38,094 nt of DNA, taken from JBHJOF01 sp050330055. Its GTDB lineage: Bacteria > Pseudomonadota > Alphaproteobacteria > Kiloniellales > JAKSDN01. A model generated the notes under the pieces. That model ran no database searches. It was not told the DNA's origin and saw only the letters and a list, made by a program, of their open reading frames with translations. Below, in pieces: positions 32,402 to 38,094 of the stretch (its first letter is position 1; every line of letters begins with the position of its first letter). A program made the translations under genes and the position numbers. Location of the stretch: positions 1-38,094 of the forward strand of contig JBHJOF010000073.1 of assembly GCA_050330055.1 (NCBI GenBank), written 5' to 3'.

Positions 32402-33396
32402 CGGGTGACGCCTCCCTCGAGCCGGATGCGGGGGTCGAGCGCGGCCAACGCCAGGTCGGACAGGAACACGCCGATCACCGTCAAGAGCGCCAGGAACATC
32501 AGGAACGATCCGGCCAGGTACATGTCCTGGCTGCGCAGCGCGTCAACCAGCATTGGCCCGGTGGTCGGCAGGCTCATGACGATCGACACGATGGCTGCGC
32601 TGGACACGATCTGCGGCAGCAGGCTGCCGATGTCGGCAATGAAGGGATTGATCGCCAGGCGCAGCGGATACTTGAGCAGGAGCTTGGCCGGGGACAGGCC
32701 CTTGGCGCGTCCGGTAATGACGTACTGGCGCTGCAGCTCGTCCAGCAAGTTGGCGCGCAGCCGGCGGATCATGCCGGCGGTGCCCGAGGTGCCGATCACG
32801 ATGACCGGCACCAGCAGGTGCTCCAGCACGGACTGCATCTTGCCCCAGCTCCAGGGCTGGCCGATGTACTGCTCGTCCATCAGCCCGCCGATCGAGGTGC
32901 CGAAGTAGTAGTTGGCGAAATAGAGCAGGACCAGGGCGAGCAGGAAGTTGGGCGTGGCGAGGCCAAGGAAGCCGAGGAAGGTGAAGGCGTAGTCGCCGAT
33001 GCTGTATTGCCGCACCGCAGAATAGATGCCGATCGGAAAGGACACCGCATAGGTGAAAATGATCGTGGCGAAGGACAGGATGAAGCTCAGCCACAGGCGA
33101 TCGCCGACCACGTCGTTGACCGGCAGCTGATACTCGAAGGAATAGCCCATGTCACCCTGCAGCAGGCCCAGAACCCAGAGCGCGTACTGCTCGACCAGCG
33201 GCCGGTCGAGGCCGTACTGGGCGCGCAGCTGGGCGATCTTCTGCGGGTCGACCGCCTCGCCCTGGGCCTGCAACTCGGAGATATAGGTCTCGAGGTAATC
33301 GCCCGGTGGAAGCTGGATGATGATGAAAACGATCGCGCTGATCGCCAGCAGCGTCGGCACCATGATCAGGATGCGGCGGATTGTATAGGCCAGCAT
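32398..33396 (-). CDS. Opp/Dpp-type ABC transporter permease (first subunit)
   Basis: OppB/DppB-like inner-membrane permease, 332 residues with six predicted helices. The N-terminus MLAYTIRRILIMVPTLLAIS and PPGDYLETYISEL match the family, as do the QYGLDRPLVEQYALWVLGLLQGDMGYSF loop and the EAA motif YVITGRAKGLSPAKLLLKYPLR. It forms the channel with the following permease, with which it overlaps by four bases. Upstream, 166 bases separate it from the methyltransferase-like gene; this gap shows no gene and could hold an internal promoter. Confidence 0.95.
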   Translation of the reverse strand: MLAYTIRRILIMVPTLLAISAIVFIIIQLPPGDYLETYISELQAQGEAVDPQKIAQLRAQYGLDRPLVEQYALWVLGLLQGDMGYSFEYQLPVNDVVGDRLWLSFILSFATIIFTYAVSFPIGIYSAVRQYSIGDYAFTFLGFLGLATPNFLLALVLLYFANYYFGTSIGGLMDEQYIGQPWSWGKMQSVLEHLLVPVIVIGTSGTAGMIRRLRANLLDELQRQYVITGRAKGLSPAKLLLKYPLRLAINPFIADIGSLLPQIVSSAAIVSIVMSLPTTGPMLVDALRSQDMYLAGSFLMFLALLTVIGVFLSDLALAALDPRIRLEGGVTR

Positions 33397-33562
33397 GGGG
33401 CGTGGGATTCCGCTGCCTTTACATGAAGCGGTCTTGGCCGGATCGTCCTGACGGCACAGCTATTCCCCTGCAAGCTGCAACGCAGCGGACACAGGTCCAT
33501 CAATAGCGGAAAGCGCCGGCAAATTCGAGGCCGGAGTCCCCATGCCTTCTTCGGTCGGCCCT

Positions 33563-34411
33563 TCAATCCGCCAGGCGCACCAGGGTCAGGCAGGAACCGA
33601 GCGGATAGTGCGTGAGGGGCGCCAGCTCGGGCAGCACCAGGCAGTCCGCGACCAGGGCGCGGACGTCGGCGACGGCCGCTGCGTCGAAGTTGTAGCTGTA
33701 GGCCTTACCCTTGCGGGTCCAGGCCAGGCGGCCGCCCGTGGCCAGCGCCGGATCGGTGATCATGGCGAGCGTCGGCAGCGGCGGCCCGCCGGTGGCGTAG
33801 AGAGCGTGGGCCGGGAAGTTGTCGTCCAGCAGCAGCAGCCGGAAGCCGCGGGCGTGGGCCTCGCGCAGGCGCCTGGCGTGGCTGACGTGGTCATCGAAGA
33901 AGATCAGGCTCGCGGCCGGGTCGCGCGCCGAGAGCGCGACGTCCGACCAGTCGCAGGCATGGTAGGTGATATCGGGCTCGCGGTGGCTCAGGCGCTCGGG
34001 CGCGATGTCAAAGCTGTGGATCTCCGCCTGGGGGCAGGCCTGGCGGAACAGCCAGGCGGAATGGCCGCGATGGGTGCCGCTCTCGACGATCAGACTGGGC
34101 GCGAAGGCGCGGGCCAGGGCGAAGAGCCAGAGGCTGTCGTTAAAGCCGCTGCCGCCGCTGTTGTCGCGCAGCGGCCGGCGCGCATAGAGCGCCGGGAACT
34201 CGGCCACCGCCGCCTGCGCCCGCGTCGCCGCGCCCGGCGGTGCAAAGGCTGCGCTCTTCGCAAGTGTACCGCCGGCCAAGTCGGTGAGCAGAACCTGGAG
34301 GCGGGCCCGCTCGGCCGGGTTGGTCATGGCTGGCAGATCGTCGGCGCCGGCGGGTGCCGGCGTGATCGTCATCTCGCCCAGTCTGCTCGGGCCCTGCCGC
34401 CGCGCAGGCAT
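33563..34411 (-). CDS. Methyltransferase-like protein embedded in the ABC transporter cluster
   Basis: A 282-residue protein with a Rossmann-type SAM-binding pattern: SLIVESGTHRGHSAWLFRQA, then AEIHSFDIAPERLSHRE with the acidic ribose-binding position, SLIFFDDHVSHARRL and LLLLDDNFPAHALYA. It resembles class I O-methyltransferases or the cephalosporin-hydroxylase-like group, but no family is certain. It is tightly placed seven bases after the binding-protein gene and before the permease genes, an unusual position in an Opp-type operon. The ATG at 34411 has GAGGG upstream; in-frame ATGs at 34441, 34372 and 34327 are alternatives, so the N-terminus is uncertain. No signal peptide is seen. Confidence 0.65.
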   Translation of the reverse strand: MPARRQGPSRLGEMTITPAPAGADDLPAMTNPAERARLQVLLTDLAGGTLAKSAAFAPPGAATRAQAAVAEFPALYARRPLRDNSGGSGFNDSLWLFALARAFAPSLIVESGTHRGHSAWLFRQACPQAEIHSFDIAPERLSHREPDITYHACDWSDVALSARDPAASLIFFDDHVSHARRLREAHARGFRLLLLDDNFPAHALYATGGPPLPTLAMITDPALATGGRLAWTRKGKAYSYNFDAAAVADVRALVADCLVLPELAPLTHYPLGSCLTLVRLAD

Positions 34412-34418
34412 CGCGCAC

Positions 34419-36343
34419 TTAGCCCTCTTCGCTTTCGGCAAACCAGAAGGTATCGGGATGATAGAGGCCGAAAAAGGCTCCCGGGTCCCAATTGTAGAGG
34501 CCCTCCTCCGGAAGGTTGCGCAGGCGCGGATCGACCGCGACCGGCTGCGGGATGTTGCTGACCAGGCCGATCGTCAAGACCTGGTCGGCGTGCAGCGACA
34601 GCATCTCGTGCCAGATGCGCGTTCTCTCGTCACGGTCGGTGGTGGCGCGCCAGGCTTCGTAGAGCGCCAGCAGCCGCTCGGCGACCGGCATGTCGGGCGC
34701 CGCGCCGGCCAGGCCGCCGGTCTCGTAGTGTTGGCCCCAGCGTGCCCATTGCAGACCGTCCTGTCGCACCGGCGCCAGCTCGAGCGGGCTCATGTCGGCG
34801 GTGGGCAGGCCGTTCTCCAGGCCGGCCGAGATCGTCATCAGCGTTTCGCCGGCATAGACCCGGTTGCGCAGCACCTCGCGCTGCAGCGGCTTGGCGTAGA
34901 GCGCGATGCCGGCTTCGGCCCAGGAATCGCGCAACAGCTGCAGCACGTCGGTCTCCTCGCTGCTTTCGCCGTCGGTCTCGACGATAATGCGGAGCGGTCG
35001 GCCGTCGGGCAGCCGGCGGATGCCGCGGCCGTCGCGCTCGGTCAGGCCGATCTCGTCGAGCAGGCGGTTCGCCCGCGCCAGGTCCAACTGCGTCCAGCGG
35101 TTCTGATACTCGGGCATAAAGAGCGGGCTCTCCGGCAGCACCGTGTTGTTGCCCTCGCGCGCCAGGCCGAAGAAGGCGACTTGGTTGATCTCGCGGCGAT
35201 TGATGGCGAGTGACAGGGCGCGGCGGAAGCGCACGTCGCGGAACAGCGCGCGATAGACCGGGTCGTTCACCGTCAGATTGGGATACAGCGCCAGCCGCGA
35301 GCCCCTCGCGCTGTGCCACAGCAGCACCTTGATCTTGCCCTGCGGCTCGGAGGCCTTGAGGAAGGTATAGTTGTCGAAGCGGATGTAGCGCGCCTGCAGA
35401 TCGCTCTCGCCGGCCCCGGTCTTGACCGGGATCAGGTCCGGCGCGGCGACGTGCACGGCCACCTCGTCGATGTAGGGCAACTGCCGGCCCTCCGGGTCGA
35501 CGCGGTGGAAATAGGGATTGCGGCGCAGTACGAAGCGCTCGGATGGCGGCGCCGTCCGCAGCACCCAGGGATCGAGAGTCGGCAGGTCCGGATTGTCGTT
35601 CCTGTTGAGATTGTCGAGCCGGTTATGCAGCGCCGCCCAGTTGCGCTGGCGCGCCGCCTCGATCGCGGCTGCGATGACCTGCGGGTCGCCATAGTCGATG
35701 TGAAAGCGCTTCAGGTAGTGCGCCGGGCGGTATATGAACAGCGGGCTGGCGCCGGCCAGGAGATTCAGGAAGGTCGGGTGCGGCCGCGACCAGCTGTAGC
35801 GCAGGGTGGTCTCGTCCAGGATCTCTACCTTGGGCGCTTCGTCCTTGACCAGCAGGGCAACCGGCGGCCCGGTCGGCGACAGCGCCTCGTTGTTGGCGAC
35901 GTCCTGCCACCAGTAGCGGAAGTCCTCGGTGGTGAAGGGCGCGCCGTCCGACCAACGGTGCCCCGGCCGCAGGTACAGGGTGTAGACGCGCTCGCCCTCG
36001 ACCTCGACGCGCTCCAGGATGTCCGGCGCGAGCGTGAGGTCGGGCCGGTAGCCGACCAGCCGCGAATAGCCGTAGACCATGACCTGGCGCAGGTCGCGCG
36101 ACTTCGCCATCAGCAGATCGAGCCGGCCGCCGTAGCGCCCAAGGCTCTGCCAGGGCTGGTCCAGCGCATCGACGTAGGGTACCGCCGGCAGCCGTTCGGC
36201 CAAGGGCGGCAGAGTCCCGGCGGTGACCTGCTCGGCCAGCGCCGGCGGCTCTTCCGCCGTCGTGGCCAGCGCCCCGGCGGGAGCGCTCGCGCCTAGCAGC
36301 AGACCCAGTAGGAGACCCAGCAGGAAACCGGGCAAAAAGCGGG

Positions 36344-36347
<4 letters not shown>
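34419..36347 (-). CDS. ABC transporter substrate-binding protein (Opp/Dpp type, cluster C)
   Basis: Periplasmic solute-binding protein (642 residues) of the peptide/nickel/oligosaccharide family (SBP_bac_5). The signal peptide is Leu/Gly-rich (LLGLLLGLLLG) with a likely cut near residue 28 (after ALA). Family blocks include YRPDLTLAPDILERVEVEGE, YTLYLRPGHRWSDGAPFTTEDFRYWW, FRDVRFRRALSLAINRREI and the C-terminal lobe. At about 640 residues it belongs with the large binding proteins related to YejA or the alpha-galactoside AgpA type, so peptides are not the only possible substrate. The start is a GTG at 36347 overlapping the ATPase stop by four bases (GTGA); the frame stays open far upstream inside the ATPase gene, but only as a shadow. 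Confidence 0.93.

Positions 36348-38094
<1,747 letters not shown>

Noticed and set aside
31112..32908. 598-codon plus-strand open frame opposite the permease genes
   Set aside because: His/Gln/Asp-rich shadow; both permeases on the other strand are complete.

Overview
The window looks like a piece of an alphaproteobacterial chromosome, most likely Rhodospirillales or a close relative. Base composition is high-GC. The run mnmE-mnmG-rsmG-parA-parB faces leuS-lptE-holA with a DUF3576 lipoprotein gene behind, an arrangement known from that group. The outer-membrane protein is of the alphaproteobacterial porin type, and one intergenic repeat matches the RIME-type element of alphaproteobacteria. 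Two parS sites and parAB place the left end near the chromosome origin. The genus cannot be read from the sequence.

Layout. 1-5.05 kb (+): the end of mnmE, then mnmG, rsmG, parA and parB, packed with 14-nt overlaps; one parS lies upstream of mnmG and one inside rsmG. 5.05-5.54 kb: a gene-free convergent gap holding four palindromes at an exact 42-bp pitch and a 132-bp nested-hairpin repeat. 5.54-10.58 kb (-): DUF3576 lipoprotein, leuS, lptE, holA. 10.75-20.07 kb: an accessory-looking block of three sulfotransferases (two with TPR repeats) and two TPR-2OG/Fe(II) oxygenase fusions around an outer-membrane porin with its own terminator. 20.2-22.8 kb: a YggS-type PLP protein, an L,D-transpeptidase-fold protein, a RIME-like repeat and an Ala-rich protein of unknown function. 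23.0-27.3 kb: a RibA-type GTP cyclohydrolase II, an alpha/beta hydrolase, an orphan OmpR-type response regulator and an MFS transporter. 27.5-30.9 kb (+): a perfect CRP-like operator, an MBL-fold hydrolase, a methyltransferase and a six-TM class III cyclase, possibly a cyclic-nucleotide module. 30.9-31.2 kb: repeat-rich gap. 31.2-38.1 kb (-): an Opp/Dpp-type ABC importer (fused double ATPase cut by the window edge, binding protein, methyltransferase-like protein, two permeases).

How the genes fit together. The left third is housekeeping: tRNA wobble and 16S rRNA modification, chromosome partition, leucyl-tRNA synthesis, replication clamp loading and LPS export. The middle block suggests sulfation and hydroxylation of one or more unknown acceptors presented through TPR scaffolds; this is inference from domains and clustering. 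The right part combines putative cyclic-nucleotide signalling with solute import. The most unusual structures are non-coding: the 42-bp-phased palindrome array beside parB, the paired TTAACCAT repeats around parS, and small mobile-type repeats sitting on gene stop codons.
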